Translations under genes and position numbers: made by a program
Part shown: one piece after another, positions 49,501 to 61,000 of the stretch
Position numbering within the stretch: position 1 is the first letter of the stretch
Layout: every line of letters begins with the position of its first letter
Notes under the pieces: model-generated
The model's database searches: none
Told to the model about the DNA's origin: nothing
What the model saw: the letters and a program-made list of their open reading frames with translations, nothing else
Assembly (NCBI GenBank): GCA_025267735.1
Contig: CM046294.1
Coordinates: forward strand, 36,239,222-36,303,221
Direction of reading: 5' to 3'
Source of the DNA: Mactra quadrangularis
Taxonomy: Eukaryota > Mollusca > Bivalvia > Venerida > Mactridae
Length of the DNA: 64,000 nt

Positions 49501-49621
49501 ACTAGCTGAAGAAATTTCTCTTGCTTACGGTCTTCCAAGTCCAGAACAGATTTTTGAATTTACAGAAGCTGTTCATGTTTTTAATGTTTTATCAGACGTT
49601 ATGCAAAAAATGATCACTTAG
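40576..49621 (+). CDS. Integrase-core (DDE) domain gene, at least 11 coding exons
   Basis: Exons joined by phase: 40576-40672, 41992-42071, 42535-42628, 43583-43607 (25 bp), 44214-44268, 44535-44632, 45336-45454, 46479-46544, 47180-47226, 47737-47888, 49407-49621; 348 residues plus stop from the first complete codon. The product has a helix-turn-helix-like start (LQKKLIPSLGLKRRG), an Arg-rich linker (RRQKNRLRRRVY) and the core GPNYCWHIDGYDKL, HGCIDGFSRKVIWL, VRGDCGTENVLVAE, SNQRIERWWGTLR. The three acidic residues of a retroviral-type integrase (Asp of WHIDGY, Asp of RGDCGTEN, Glu of RIE, with 33 residues between the last two) are all present. This family occurs as host-like, intron-rich genes in many aquatic animals; substrate and role unknown. 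The 5' exon is missing; 38894-38931, with an ATG at 38919 and a phase-1 donor, is a weak candidate. The 46544/47180 junction lacks a GT donor (see findings). Confidence 0.82.
40786..41074 (-). mobile_element. tRNA-derived SINE, family B
   Basis: Head on the - strand: CGATAGCGCAGTTGGTAGCG (A box) and GGGTTCGAATCCC (B box). Tail complement AGTCAACGCCGTATCAACAC and an (AAAT)n end. In an intron of the integrase-core gene. Confidence 0.85.
42798..43101 (-). mobile_element. tRNA-derived SINE, family B, with target duplication
   Basis: Flanked by ACATTCAGATCC (42786-42797) and ACATCCAGATCC (43102-43113), 11 of 12 identical. Head with GGATTCGAATCCC-type B box; tail TTTTAACGCCGTGTCAACAC in complement; (AAAT)n end. 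A full-length insertion. Confidence 0.9.
43228..43536 (-). mobile_element. tRNA-derived SINE, family A
   Basis: Same order as the copy at 6.2 kb: tail complement GGTTTAGCTCCGTAGCAACA, body with GTTAACCAACTACTAA, and head with CTAGCTCAGTAGGTAG on the - strand. Ends 46 bp before the 25-bp exon 43583-43607. Confidence 0.85.
45777..46201 (-). mobile_element. SINE family A interrupted by a family B SINE
   Basis: Body and B box at 45777-45960, and the remaining A-box end (GACTGAGCTAACCAGGCGG) at 46181-46201. The interruption at 45962-46171 is a complete + strand SINE. The central part is shortened relative to the other family A copies. Confidence 0.85.
45962..46171 (+). mobile_element. SINE family B nested in family A
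   Basis: Runs CCCGGGATGGTTATACCCAT to GTTAAACCCAATAAAAAAAT. Flanked by ATCAGTAAAC (45951-45960) and ATCAGTAGAC (46173-46182), a 9/10 target duplication inside the host SINE head. It lacks most of its own tRNA head, so it was 5'-truncated on insertion. Confidence 0.85.
46590..46682. mobile_element. pogo-like MITE remnant
   Basis: Ends with TCGGATAATTGAGATTTAAC then TGTA, the common complement of TACAGTTAAATCTC. Inner TTTCGGATAATCC and TTCGTTGGATCCG strings fit. The left terminus is decayed. Confidence 0.5.
47403..47520 (+). repeat. Truncated copy of the ATACCCCCGCTT...GAAGAAG repeat
   Basis: TATACCCCCGCTTTGAAGAA then GAGGGGGGGTAATACTGTTT, the same start as the copy at 48318, but the body diverges after about 50 bp. 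Confidence 0.6.
48318..48612 (+). repeat. Dispersed repeat with (CGTG)n/(CCGT)n core
   Basis: Starts TATACCCCCGCTTCGAAGAA and ends GGCGGGGGTATCACTAGTGA then GCATTAGCTCACAG. Contains (GTGC)n followed by (GTCC)n. I recognise this as a common molluscan repeat with a variable microsatellite (from memory). The two 65-95-codon open frames over it are artefacts. Confidence 0.75.
48868..49325 (+). repeat. Dispersed repeat starting AGCTCGAGTATTCGAAGAAT
   Basis: Start AGCTCGAGTATTCGAAGAAT followed by AGGGAGCTAT; two similar inner segments read ACTTTGCACATGT and ACTTGGCACATGT after a TATCTCT(G)T phrase; ends TTTGACAGTTCTTGTTT. A widespread bivalve-type repeat (from memory), in the last intron of the integrase-core gene. 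Confidence 0.65.
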
Positions 49622-49929
49622 TGTTTATTTCTGTGTTTATGGATGCCATAGGACACCAACTTTGCAGATAAACATTTATTGTTCTTTTTTCAGCAATAGG
49701 CATTTTTCTTAAATGTTGTATTGAAGTTTGAACTTCGATTATTAATTACCTTAGCCTTATATTTGGCGAGTTTAAGACTGATATTTCATTTTTTTTTACA
49801 TCTAGTGACTAATGATATTGAAATTCGCCATTGTAACTAAGTATCTTGTGTTTTATGCTACATATTTTGTCATTTTGTATTTTGTTCTTATTCTCTGTAC
49901 TTAAAAGTTTATGCTTATTTCATACAAGT

Positions 49930-51177
49930 ATGTCCAACATAAAACAAACACTACAGAATGCTCTGGAATCGGGAAAAAATTGTGATGCTGTTTTAGAACT
50001 GAAGTCTGGTAAATCATTCACGTGTCATTCTTTCATTTTACGTTTAAATAGTGAATATTTTGAGTCTTTTTTTAAGGATGAGTGGAAAACTAATGATAAC
50101 ATCCCTACTATTCATTGTATAGATTTTGATGATAAATATGTTATCGGTGTTATACGATTTATGTATGGCATCCCTTGTAATTTAACTCTTGAAAATATTG
50201 AAATTTTTATGGCATGTGCTGTTTATTATGGTGTGGATGAGCTTTGTGAGCAGCTGGATTCTTTTTGTATTTCAAACTTATCTTCATCTAATGCTTTGGG
50301 ATTTCTCCAAATTGCTACTGAAAATGGGCGTAAAAATTTTGAAAATTATGTTCTCGCATTTATTGACACTTGCTTTGTTGAAGTTATAAATGCAAATGAT
50401 AAATTTTGCTCTTTACCTAAAACCCTAGTTGTTTTAATTATTCAACGCAAATCTTTGAGTGTAAATGATGAATATCTATTTTCAACTTCAATGTCTTACA
50501 TTGATGCTTGTGGGGACAATAACTTATTAAAAGAATTTTCTTCCCACTTCATTTATACCCAGATGAGCCTTGAATTTTTTGTCCGTGAATGTGTTACTCG
50601 TGATTTTTTAGACCCGATTACACAGAGCAATGTGTTGTTATACTTGTCATCACTCTCTGCTTCTACTGCTGATATTGGGTACGGCAAAGGTAGAAAAATG
50701 GTTATGGACACTGACCTTTATGTTAGGAGATGCTGTCAGCCATCTGATTCTGCTTCATGGGTCTCAGATCAAATGGATGGTGACAGATGTAAAATAAAGT
50801 TAGATGTTGATATGAGATTAAAAGCAGTTGATATTTTTGGAAGACCAAATGAGTCATTATTTTATGAACTTTCAGTATTTACTTCCGGCTCTGGAGAGCT
50901 GCTTGACACAATTAGTGGTAGATTATGTTTTGGCCAAGATGAAATTAATCAGCCTGTTCTGTTTCATAAGCCTCTTTTATTAAAAAAAGATTTATATTAT
51001 ACTTTTGTTTTAAAAACTAAAGGAACAGAAACGTTTTTTTGTGTAAATTGTATCCAGACCCAAATTTTATCATCAAATAAAGTGATTGGTAATGTGACTT
51101 TCCACAGTTCTGAAAGTGGATCATCTTCCGTGTCTGGGGGACAGTTTTTTGGATTTGTGTTCATTAAAAATATCTGA
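49930..51177 (+). CDS. Intronless BTB-BACK-PHR domain protein (BTBD-like)
   Basis: 415 codons from the ATG at 49930 (MSNIKQTLQNALE); the frame is open a further 28 codons upstream but these encode a hydrophobic run unlike the family. BTB domain at about residues 15-120 (CDAVLELKSGKSFTCHSFIL, SEYFESFF, RFMYG), BACK-like helices at about 120-215, and a C-terminal PHR-type beta domain (LYYTFVLKT, GNVTFHSSESGSSSVSGGQF, FGFVF). This order is that of the BTBD1/2/3/6 group, known as substrate adaptors of Cullin-3 ubiquitin ligases; that role here is inference. Vertebrate and insect relatives have introns, so a single exon suggests a retrocopy or lineage-specific intronless member. It begins 308 bp after the stop of the integrase-core gene on the same strand. 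Possible poly(A) signal ATTAAA at 51221. Confidence 0.9.
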   Translation: MSNIKQTLQNALESGKNCDAVLELKSGKSFTCHSFILRLNSEYFESFFKDEWKTNDNIPTIHCIDFDDKYVIGVIRFMYGIPCNLTLENIEIFMACAVYYGVDELCEQLDSFCISNLSSSNALGFLQIATENGRKNFENYVLAFIDTCFVEVINANDKFCSLPKTLVVLIIQRKSLSVNDEYLFSTSMSYIDACGDNNLLKEFSSHFIYTQMSLEFFVRECVTRDFLDPITQSNVLLYLSSLSASTADIGYGKGRKMVMDTDLYVRRCCQPSDSASWVSDQMDGDRCKIKLDVDMRLKAVDIFGRPNESLFYELSVFTSGSGELLDTISGRLCFGQDEINQPVLFHKPLLLKKDLYYTFVLKTKGTETFFCVNCIQTQILSSNKVIGNVTFHSSESGSSSVSGGQFFGFVFIKNI

Positions 51178-51237
51178 AATGTCGTTTCCTTTCATAGACA
51201 ATCGTTTTTGTTTGGTCAGAATTAAATACATAGTTCT

Positions 51238-51292
51238 AGTTTGTTTGGATTTAACAGCGCATCAACACAAAAAGGCCACATCGCGCCGAACA
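51238..51292 (-). mobile_element. SINE tail remnant
   Basis: GTTTGGATTTAACAGCGCAT then CAACACAAAAAGGCCACATC: complement of the SINE 3' domain, without body or head. Confidence 0.5.
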
Positions 51293-51299
51293 TAGTTCA

Positions 51300-52070
51300 A
51301 CTATTCACTAACAATTGCACAAAATAGTTTTTAAGGTCAAATGAGCACAAAGTCTTTGCCCGCCATCATTGATCATATTGTGTCTTAGTTTAGCTTACTA
51401 GCCATCTAGAGATTATTATTCTAGACAGGTCTTAATCAAAGCTTGTCATTTTGTATTCTCAACAAAATTTAGAACTACTGTAGTTTGATAATGGAAAATC
51501 TCAGATCAAAAACTACTTGGTAAAGACACATGTAAAAAGCATAACAATTTGCATTGAGCAATTTTGTGTCAATCACAATGGAAATTAGTCATAATATAAT
51601 ATATATATCTATAAAATCAAAGTTAAGCTTTATGTTGGAACACCTTGGTTAAAAAATACCCATCATTGTTACTAAATTATTAACCCGATATAATAAATAG
51701 ATATCACTTTTGTGTAGAAACTTGGTCTGATAAGCATTTTGACATGTTGTGCTGTTCTGTCAATTAATGTTTGATAGTAGTACATGTTAGATATTTTATG
51801 AAGACAGTCCGATCTAGTTTCCCCTAGAAATGCTTTCTTTCAAGAAAAATGTATTGAACAGGAATTTCATTAAAAAAGTTTTTGAGTTTGAACCAGAGTT
51901 CCTTGAAAATGTTATAAGATGCTATTTTTCTGTATTATTTCTGCAACAAATGATAACATACTTGTATTTTGTTTTTGTGTCTTTGTGAATCAGTTTAAAG
52001 TTAATATGTGTATATTTTGTGATTTCCCCCAGTTTTACCATTTAAGTAACCATTTGTAGAAATACTAAGA
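51300..52070. other. No gene recognised
   Basis: AT-rich spacer downstream of the BTB gene; nothing delimited. Confidence 0.45.
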
Positions 52071-52074
52071 TTCA

Positions 52075-52222
52075 TTTACCCTATTGATGGAGGAAAAATT
52101 GACACGCGTCCAAATTTCATGGAAGGGTATAACCGGCCTGGAGTAGGATTCAAACCTGCACCCCTATCGGGACACTCGATTTGAAATCCTACGCGTTAAC
52201 CACTCGGTCACGGACCTAGGCA
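52075..52222 (-). mobile_element. SINE family B, head and body only
   Basis: CTATTGATGGAGGAAAAATT, CATGGAAGGGTATAACCGG and AGGATTCAAACCTGC match family B; the tail is missing. The tRNA-like head is diverged (GTCCGTGACCGAGTGGTTAA on the - strand). Confidence 0.7.
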
Positions 52223-52224
52223 TT

Positions 52225-53365
52225 ATTGATTTTAGTCAAGGTCGCTGGGACTTCATATCGAAAAACCATGTCCGGATGATAACTCAACAATGACTTGATA
52301 TATTCTCAACAAATCTTGTCAATGGTTAGCTCTTCGGTCAAGAACAATAAGGTATTTTCAATAGGTAATATTAGATGCTACTGATATACATGTATATTAT
52401 TGTTATGAGAAAAATTTACTTTTACATATCTGATATTTTAAAACTTTTATGAATATTATAGATTTTTTGTAAAAGTTTCGATCTTCTGTTTTGTCTAAAA
52501 TGCCTATCACAAAGATTTTGACGGGTGTAATTGAGTGTGGTATGAATGCAATAAGATCTTACATTTTCAGCACGACTATTAAGTTGTATTTTGTCTGATT
52601 TAAGAATTATTCATTGATCATGCTGACTTTAGAAAATTACATAATTGTACTCATAGCACATCATTTTAAGTGAATTACTCTACCAGATTTTGAAAATTTC
52701 ATATGGACGATAAATGATGACCTTTGTAGTGTGAGACATATTTTTAAAACAATTTTACAATTACACTGAAATCTTGTAAAATTTATTAACATGTATGTGT
52801 TAATTTTGATGATAATGTGGATCTTGTGATTTTGTGATAGTAAGATCTGCACAGAAGTCAAAGATATACAGTATTAGAGCCACCTTGGTAATATAAGGAA
52901 CGTTTATGAAACATGAAAAGCCTTCTCTGTTGAGATTTGATGAGCTTGGGTTTTTAAATACCAAGACTAGTTAGAACTGTTTATATTTTTGTTGGTTTTG
53001 TCTTGTTTTTTTCATGTATAATATTTGTGTATTTCCTTTTTTTATGCATATTGAACAATAAAGAATTGTACAATGTAAATGTAATTTACGTTTGTGTTTT
53101 TTTTTACATCAAAACTTTTAAGTTGTCAGTTGTCCTTCAAGATTCAGTCAATAACACTAGTCTTAAAGTCAGGCTGAATAATCGTCACATTTGTCGGAAT
53201 GTTTGTCTTAATGTCATAAGAATACGGGTCTGCTCTTGTCAAGAAGCTCATCAGGTCAAGTTTTACAAAAACCTTTTTAACACTCATAGGGTCATTATTT
53301 TTTTAGCAATCTTCTTGAGGAATTTATTCACGCCTATTGCTCAAAGAAAGAATAAAATCAAAGAT
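52225..53365. other. No gene recognised
   Basis: AT-rich. The 126-codon + strand open frame at 53003-53383 is hydrophobic and low in complexity and ends inside the next SINE, so it is not called. Confidence 0.4.
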
Positions 53366-53366
53366 A

Positions 53367-53608
53367 TTTATTTATTTGATTAGATTTAACACCGTATCAA
53401 CAAATTTATGGTAATTTTACGGCGGCCAGCACACCTAACCTGGCTTTCCTGGACCTTGTCTCTAACCAGTACTCGCCTACCCTTACAAATGGCCGGCAAC
53501 TTTTCCATATACCTTATTGATGGAGGGAAATCAACATTAATGTAAAATAGGATAAAACCAGTCCAGTTAGGATTTGAACCAGCACCCCCACTACACCACA
53601 GACCTCAA
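53367..53608 (-). mobile_element. SINE family B, shortened
   Basis: Tail complement AGATTTAACACCGTATCAAC, body TACCTTATTGATGGAGG, B-box region AGGATTTGAACCAGCACCCC. Part of the head is deleted. Confidence 0.75.
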
Positions 53609-54051
53609 CAACAAAAGGTATGAGCATAATACAGATAAACAGCACAGGTCAGAGACCTAAGCTTTTTAGAAGAGCAAGTGGCTCTACTGACAATAGTGAT
53701 TTAATTGGACATAACAGCATAAAATGTCAAACATACAATAAATTTAATTGAAATAAGGAATTTTAGCAACAATTTTAATGAATTTCCAATTAAATTGTTT
53801 GAAAATATGTGAACTTGGTTTACAATTTTACCATGAATTTTGATTTAAAATTGTTTAAACCTGTAAGAATATGTTAAGTTAACACAAATTAAGCCTAATG
53901 GTATTAAATCATGACACTAACAAATGAGTGTTGAAATAAATAAATGTACACCAAATGTAGCATTCAGAAATAAAAAAAGACCGGAGTTGCTGGACTACAA
54001 GCATTATGGTGTAGTTCCAGATTGAACAAGTTTAATGAGGGAAACCTACCC

Positions 54052-54363
54052 TGCGTTCAGTTACCGCTAACGTTACAAAACGTTCCGTAACGATACATTC
54101 GGAACTCCTCGGCCATTCGCTGCGAATAATCTCGGACATATTTAGACGCTATTTTGAAATTACCGGTGTTTAAGTAAACACATATATGATTGTTTAGGCA
54201 TTGAGTGATGTTTCGTTTTAGTCCGTAAATTTTGGAACATCACTCATTGCCTTAACGATCTCATATTTGTGTTATAGATTAGGTTTTTAGCAGCGAATGG
54301 CCGAGGAGTTCCGAATGTATCGTTATGTAACGTTCTGTAACGTTATGTGTAATTGAACACGCT
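54052..54363. mobile_element. Palindromic MITE with AACGTT-rich ends, larger copy
   Basis: Left end GCGTTCAGTTACCGCTAACG and right end complementary to GCGTGTTCAATTACACATAA. Both arms carry repeated AACGTTAC and TTCGGAACTCCTCGGCCATT. The loop is about 150 bp and shares ACATCACTCATTGCCTTAAC / GGCATTGAGTGATGTTTCGT inverted repeats. Family mate of 5786-5992. Confidence 0.8.
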
Positions 54364-55040
54364 ACTGGGCGATGTCACACAGAAAATATCTTAACTCTTT
54401 AGCTTAACAGTTTTACAGGTTATTGTCAAAGATAACGCTATATGACAGTACAAAAACTTAAGACCCTGTCAAATTTCATTTTGACCCGTGATATCAAATT
54501 CAAATAATTTCAAACAATCTTGGAAAAAACATTAGATAATAAAACATGTTAATAATGATAGCAACATGCTTTTATTTGAATCGAATCTTAAAGTTCGCAT
54601 GTTACTCAATGTAATTTTTTTTTTGGGGGGGGGGTTTAGGAATCAAAACTATAAGATACATGTACATACATGTCAATTTTTAAAAATTTATTACCAGTAA
54701 CCATATACATAGGTAAAACAAAGAGAACAACCGATGTTTGTTTTGTTCAAACTACTTAAACAGCACTTCGTCAAAGTTTGTGATAGTATCATTCAAATTG
54801 TAATACTGAAATAAAAATAGAATGAGTTTATTTATAATATAAACATGACATGAAACAAAGACTGCTTTATTTCATTGGTACAAATCTAAAAATTTCGAGA
54901 TAACCACATTTTTTCACTATTTAACTTGTGTTTATATTGCATTTCACAATGTGTAGTTAAATACAGAACTGCCAAAGCTTCTTATTTAGGTTTCCTTTTG
55001 GTTTTCTGAACCCTTTTATGAGCAGAATTGAATGATCTCA

Positions 55041-58000
55041 TCATGAGGCTGATAACTCATGAATGGGTACAAACCTATCACGACCAGATTGGAAAATGTA
55101 ATATCTAGATCCAAGGTCACACAAGCCAACCACCACACTGCATCCATGGCTATTTAGTAGACTGGTGATTGACCAAAATCTTTTGAATGAATGCAGTCAG
55201 TTTACCAGTTTATTTGTCACAACTACATTTATTTTTATTTATTTATTTATTTATTGGAGTTAACGCCGTGTCAACACAATTTAGGTCATTTTACAGCGTC
55301 CAGCCCACCTAACCAAGCTTTCCTGGACCATTGTCTATAACCAGTACTCACCTACCCTTCCACAAGGCCGGAAACTTCTCCATTTTATCTAATCAATGGA
55401 GGAAAATCGACATTATTGTCAAATTTTCATGGAAGGGTATAACCTCCCCGGGTGGTATTTGAACCCGCACCCCCTCGGGCACAAGTATCCAAATCCCGGT
55501 GCAATACCAACTGCGCTATCAAGCCGGGTTGTCACAATTACAGGCTTGTGGCTTTAATGCACAATTTGTATTTGAACTTGCCGAGTTAAAACATTTCATA
55601 GATACTTATACATAAAATAAACAACAGCAAAGTTTTTAGGCATGCCTCCCTTCCCAGTAAATACTATAATATTTATGTATCATTTACATGAGGAAAAAAA
55701 TTGTATACGGTCCCTGATTCTTTGGTGGTACCTTATTCTTTCAACAGTTTTACCAGGTAAGCTTATCTGGCAAATAGACTAAAGAGACTAAAAATCAGAC
55801 CCCATACAAAGTTGAGACTCTTGATCTTAAACTTAATCTTTCTTTTTGTTGTTGTTTGGTTTAACGCCGTGTCAACACAAGTATGGTGATATTACAGCAG
55901 CCAGCACACCTAACCTAGCTTTCCTGGGCCTTTGTCTATAACCAGTTCTCACCTACCCTTCCACAAGGCCGACAACTCCTTCTTATACCTTATTAAGGCT
56001 TACTTACTTCTTCAATCAGAAACATAGTATCTTCTGCTTCTTCTTTCCTATCAAGTCTTGTACCATTGATTGACTGCAGGAAGAATTTTGGGGGCAATAT
56101 TTGTGCATCAACTGAGGCACAAACTGCATCAATAACATGCTGGAAATGAGTATAAAACTGTGTCACTACAATTACACACAAAATTATTGTACACAAGTTC
56201 TCAATCCAATGGAAGTTTAAGTACAATGATGGCCTCATATTGAAGATAGATGTACTTGTAAATGATTGTGCAGAACACTGAAAACATAGTTCATCCCATG
56301 AACATACATTATAGGTAATTTCCACATAAAAACATAACATCATAATCGGCTAATATTCATATATGCATAATATACAGATGTAACTAAATTGCTGCTACAT
56401 ACTATTGTTACTTAGCAAATTCTTGTTATAACAAATAAGCAAGATACCTGTATATCACCATCATGCGGAATTTCCAATGTTATTCCAAGGAAGTGTCGGG
56501 CTTTATATACCACAGTTACTGTCTTAAGCCTTTTTTCCAAACTCGTCTGAGCTAATTTTTCCATGGCAAGCTGAAAAATATATCACCATGTAAGATACCT
56601 ATATCCTTGAAAGAGTTTTGTTTTCCATAAAATTACAAAATCATTAAAAATTGTATCATGAAATGGCACAAATGTGTTCTTTGTGGCAACAATTGCGAAG
56701 TTTAAGTTCTAAACTTCGCCAAAACATTCTTCAGTACTTAAATTGAATGGATGGTTTAACGTTTTAAGATGAACTCTTCAATTCTGAACAATATAAATTC
56801 TTAATAAGGAGGCTTTTAAAAGATAACTTATGTCTTCATACTGATATATATTCAATGAAGCCTTAGAAATAGAAGTTGATTGTTCTTAGCTTCTTACCAT
56901 TCATGACAAATGCATGAATGCAGCTTGATGGACAAATGTAAGAACTAACAAAGCTAATATAAATCTTTCATACACTATTTGACATTTCTTTTTATAGTAC
57001 GTGGTAATAAGTGTATTCAGTCACATTTATCATTCACATGTTTTGTAGACACTGTTATTTCCAAAACAAATGTTACAGTAATTTTATCTCAAAACTGTAA
57101 TTGTTTTATCATTAGCTGAAATGAGAGGTAATTGTCCTAACTTCTACCATGCATGATATTTTTAAGTATATGATATATCATCATAACTTATATAGCCGAA
57201 AGTATAGAGCAGATATTACAATAATGGTGAGCAGAATATAAATGTTTTCAAGAGACCTTACCAATTTCCTTTCTTCTAACTTTTCCTGCATCTTAAACAG
57301 AAAGAAGATCAAACAAGGATATAAACATGTCAAAGTTGACAATAATAAGAAAATGAAGCATACCTATATTGTACAGTATCTGCATGTATATTGGCATTCA
57401 GTTAAAATAAAATAATCTTTTTTATGTTAAAATTCTAAAAAATAATCATAATGCATGCTATGCCATTTATGGGTGCTGTGACAAAAGTTTCATGCTTCTA
57501 AAGTTTTGCATGGACCATAAATGAAATTTAAACAACACAACATTTTGCTTGAGTATTTTTTGCAACATGCAAGAATATTACATTTACATGGGTGAAAGTT
57601 CAACATTGTCAAAATCCTGAAATTTCCAAATTTCATGTTTTGAATGCCACATTACCATATGGAAAGAACCCTTTCTCTGTTCCAAAAATCCTGAACTTCA
57701 GGATCAGTCCTGAAAACTTTCACCCATGCATTTATTGTTTTTTTCAAACATAGATGTGAACCATTGAATATAAAGTTAACTTTTTTTTTCTTACTCTGGT
57801 AAAACTCTCCAACTCTGGATCCACCTGTAACAATGAAAATGAATAATGCCTTAATATATATTATCTTAACCCTTAATCAATACTTTTAAATTGATAGAAA
57901 TTCAAGTCAGCTTAGCTCGGTCAGTAGCTCAAAAATATGTTGCTTAAAGCATTGAGCATTCGCTTCCACTTCTGAAAGACTTCTTTCATTTATTGGTAAT

Positions 58001-61000
58001 AAATTACTGAGACAGACATAATTGAACACTCTTTGTAATGGACCTTCAGGTGATGCAACACTTATTTATTTTATTCATTTGATTGAGGTTAACGCCGTGT
58101 CAACACATTTATGGTCATTTTACGGCAGCCAGCTCACCTATCCTAGCTTCCAAGACTCTGTCAATAACCAGTACTCACCTACCCTTCCAGAAGGTTGAAA
58201 ACTTATACCTTATTGATGGAGGAAAGTTGACATTATTGTCGAATTTTCATGGAAGGGTATAACAGGCCCGGGTGGGATTCAAACCAGCATCCCCACCAAA
58301 ACACTAGATTCGAAATCCTGTGTGTTACCACTACACCACAGACCTGGCCCATGATGCAACGTACTATATATTGTAGTTCTGGGCCTCATGGTTTTAAAGA
58401 CATTCCTAGCAGTTCTAAGTTATCTAAAAAATTGCCAAACTATTTCTTCACAAACTTCACAAAAAATGTTTATAAGAAATTTTAAACAACAGATGCACAC
58501 ATAATTGCACTAATAGAGACACAAACACTGACACTAGACTGATTTGGCACTATAACTCCCCAGAGCATGAATTGCTCAGGTGAGCTAAAAAAGTAAAATA
58601 CATTATAAAAAACTTACATCAATAATATCCAAATCTTCTGATTCAGGAATTTCGTTTTCCTAAAAACAAGCATCATTTATAAAATACTAAAACAGCAAAA
58701 TGCATATACATGTAGTTATGATAAATGCAAATATCAGGATAATAACTACTTCAAACGGATAGAAAAATCAGATATTTTGGTTAGTTGATTGTAAAATAGA
58801 AGATAAAAGTCTAAACAAATTGAGGCATGAGATGCTTAGTGTGTGAACACATTTCATGCCAACTTCAACAGGTTTTCAATAACAATTTTCTTAGACCCAT
58901 GGACACCATAGGCACATACAGCTAGTGAGTGAAAACTACTGGATATATAAAAAATCAGTGGTAGGACCTGCTGTGTTAGGTGTTGGTCATCATGCTGTTG
59001 CATTAAGTAGCAGCTACAAAATGGAAACATATTACTCCTCATATATACACCAAAATTTATTTCAATATCAGTTCTTGTAAGATGCATCACTGCATCACAA
59101 TAAATAAGCAACTATAGAAGGTAACATGGCACAGCAAAGTTTGCATTGATTCACTTCAAAATTTCATCATGCTTAACATTCAAATTTGTGACAGTCCCAT
59201 GAAATCTAAAGAAAATGGGCGATCTAGAGTTTCAAAAGCATTCTATGTGCTTTGACGATGTGGCCTAAATTTGGATTAAGAAATAAAGTTCTGATCAGGA
59301 TTCAGACAAAAAACACCAGGAATAATACATACTTGACTAACAATGATCTCATCAGGTGTTTTATCTTTATCCACTTTACCAGTTGAAGCCTGAAATAAAG
59401 AGAGGTTAAAAGAAGTCTTAATACTTTGATTAAACAAGCTTTCATCATGATTAAAATGTGCCCTCTAGAGTTTCAAAGCATTCTATTTGCTTTCACAAGC
59501 AACCTTAGTTTTAACAAATAACACATGTACATTATATAATCATTTCTTATTTAGTGCTTTGACGGAAGAAATAGAGGCAAAAACCCTCAACTTTCTCACT
59601 TGATGCAAGTTGATGTGCCAAGTAAATTTTACTAGCTATTCTACATTTACAGGATGTTCAAGATAAGGGTTCAGACAAAACAAAAAAAAAAAAAACACCA
59701 AGAATAATACATACTGGACTATCAATGATCTCATCAGGTATTTCATCTTTATTTACTATAATAGTAGTTGAAGCCTGAAATAAAGAGAGGTTAAAAGAAG
59801 TCTTAATACATTGATTAAACAAGATTTCATCATGATTAAAATGTGCCCTCTAGAGTTTCAAAAGCATTCTATTTGCTTTCACAATGTGACCTTAGTTTTA
59901 ATAAATAATACATGTACATTATATAATCATTTCTTATTTAGTGCTTTGACGGAAGAAATAGAGGCAAAGTCCCTCAATTTTTACACTTAATTTAAGTTGA
60001 TGTGCCATGTTAATTTTGCTAGCTATTCAGATAATTCTACATTTACTGGATGTACAAATTCTGGATAGGATTCAAACCAGAAAAAAAACACCAAGAATAA
60101 TACATACTGGACTATCAATAACCTCATCAGGTGTTTCATCTTTATCTACTATAATAGTAGTTGAAGCCTGAAATAAAGAGAGGTTAAAAGAAGTCTTGAT
60201 ACTTTGATAAAAGGATGATATTTGCCAATTACTTTATGTACACAATAATGATCAATTACTACTGTAATACTGTTATACCTATACACTGTAAACATTGAAA
60301 AGAAACTCCCTTAACAATGACAGATAAGAGACTGAGCTAGTGGCAACAACCTAAATTAAATATAAATTATGCATTTTATCTCAAAAACAATAAATGCCAT
60401 GCAAAATGAATAATAAGTAAATGATAACCTGCTTTAAGCTTCGTATGTTTGCTGATTCCTAAATTTTATAACAGGTAACTGCCTTATCTCTACAAAGGTA
60501 TTATTCAGACTGGTATAGTTGCCATGACCACCAGCCATGATCAGACTTGGATTTGGAAACCTAAACGTACGGACGTACATGTGTATTTTTTGTCTCTAAT
60601 CAAAATTTTATAACAAGTTCTTATTTTTGGCTTTAAGTGTATATATACTTCAGTAATATTTCAATAAATATAAATAGATTTCATTGAATTTAACTATTTT
60701 TATTAGATGTTTGCATTAAAATTCAACTTTTAAATTGTATTAGATTTAGATCTACTTTGAATAATCGATCTTATTCTAAGGTCATTCATTGTTGTAATTT
60801 AACTGTATACGTCTGTCACCTTCGTCAGGATTAATACGCGTTCGGAAGCACTCGGCATTTTTCGTAACATCTTGTATACTTAACTAAATTTAGTCCTTCC
60901 ATATCTAATTGTATATTTTTCATGCATTTAAGTCATTTAATTAATAGATTTTGATGAACTAAAACAATCTTGGCTTTTTTTCCTAGATCTAGATTTACTG

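Noticed and set aside
53003..53383. 126-codon + strand open frame
   Set aside because: Hydrophobic, Phe/Ile-rich, no motif, runs into a SINE; composition-driven.
54752..54805. Possible last exon (YYNLNDTITNFDEVLFK, stop) of the 12-exon gene
   Set aside because: Has an acceptor and a stop, but its phase 0 does not fit the phase-2 donor at 55075; the preceding exon reads through to its own stop at 55041.
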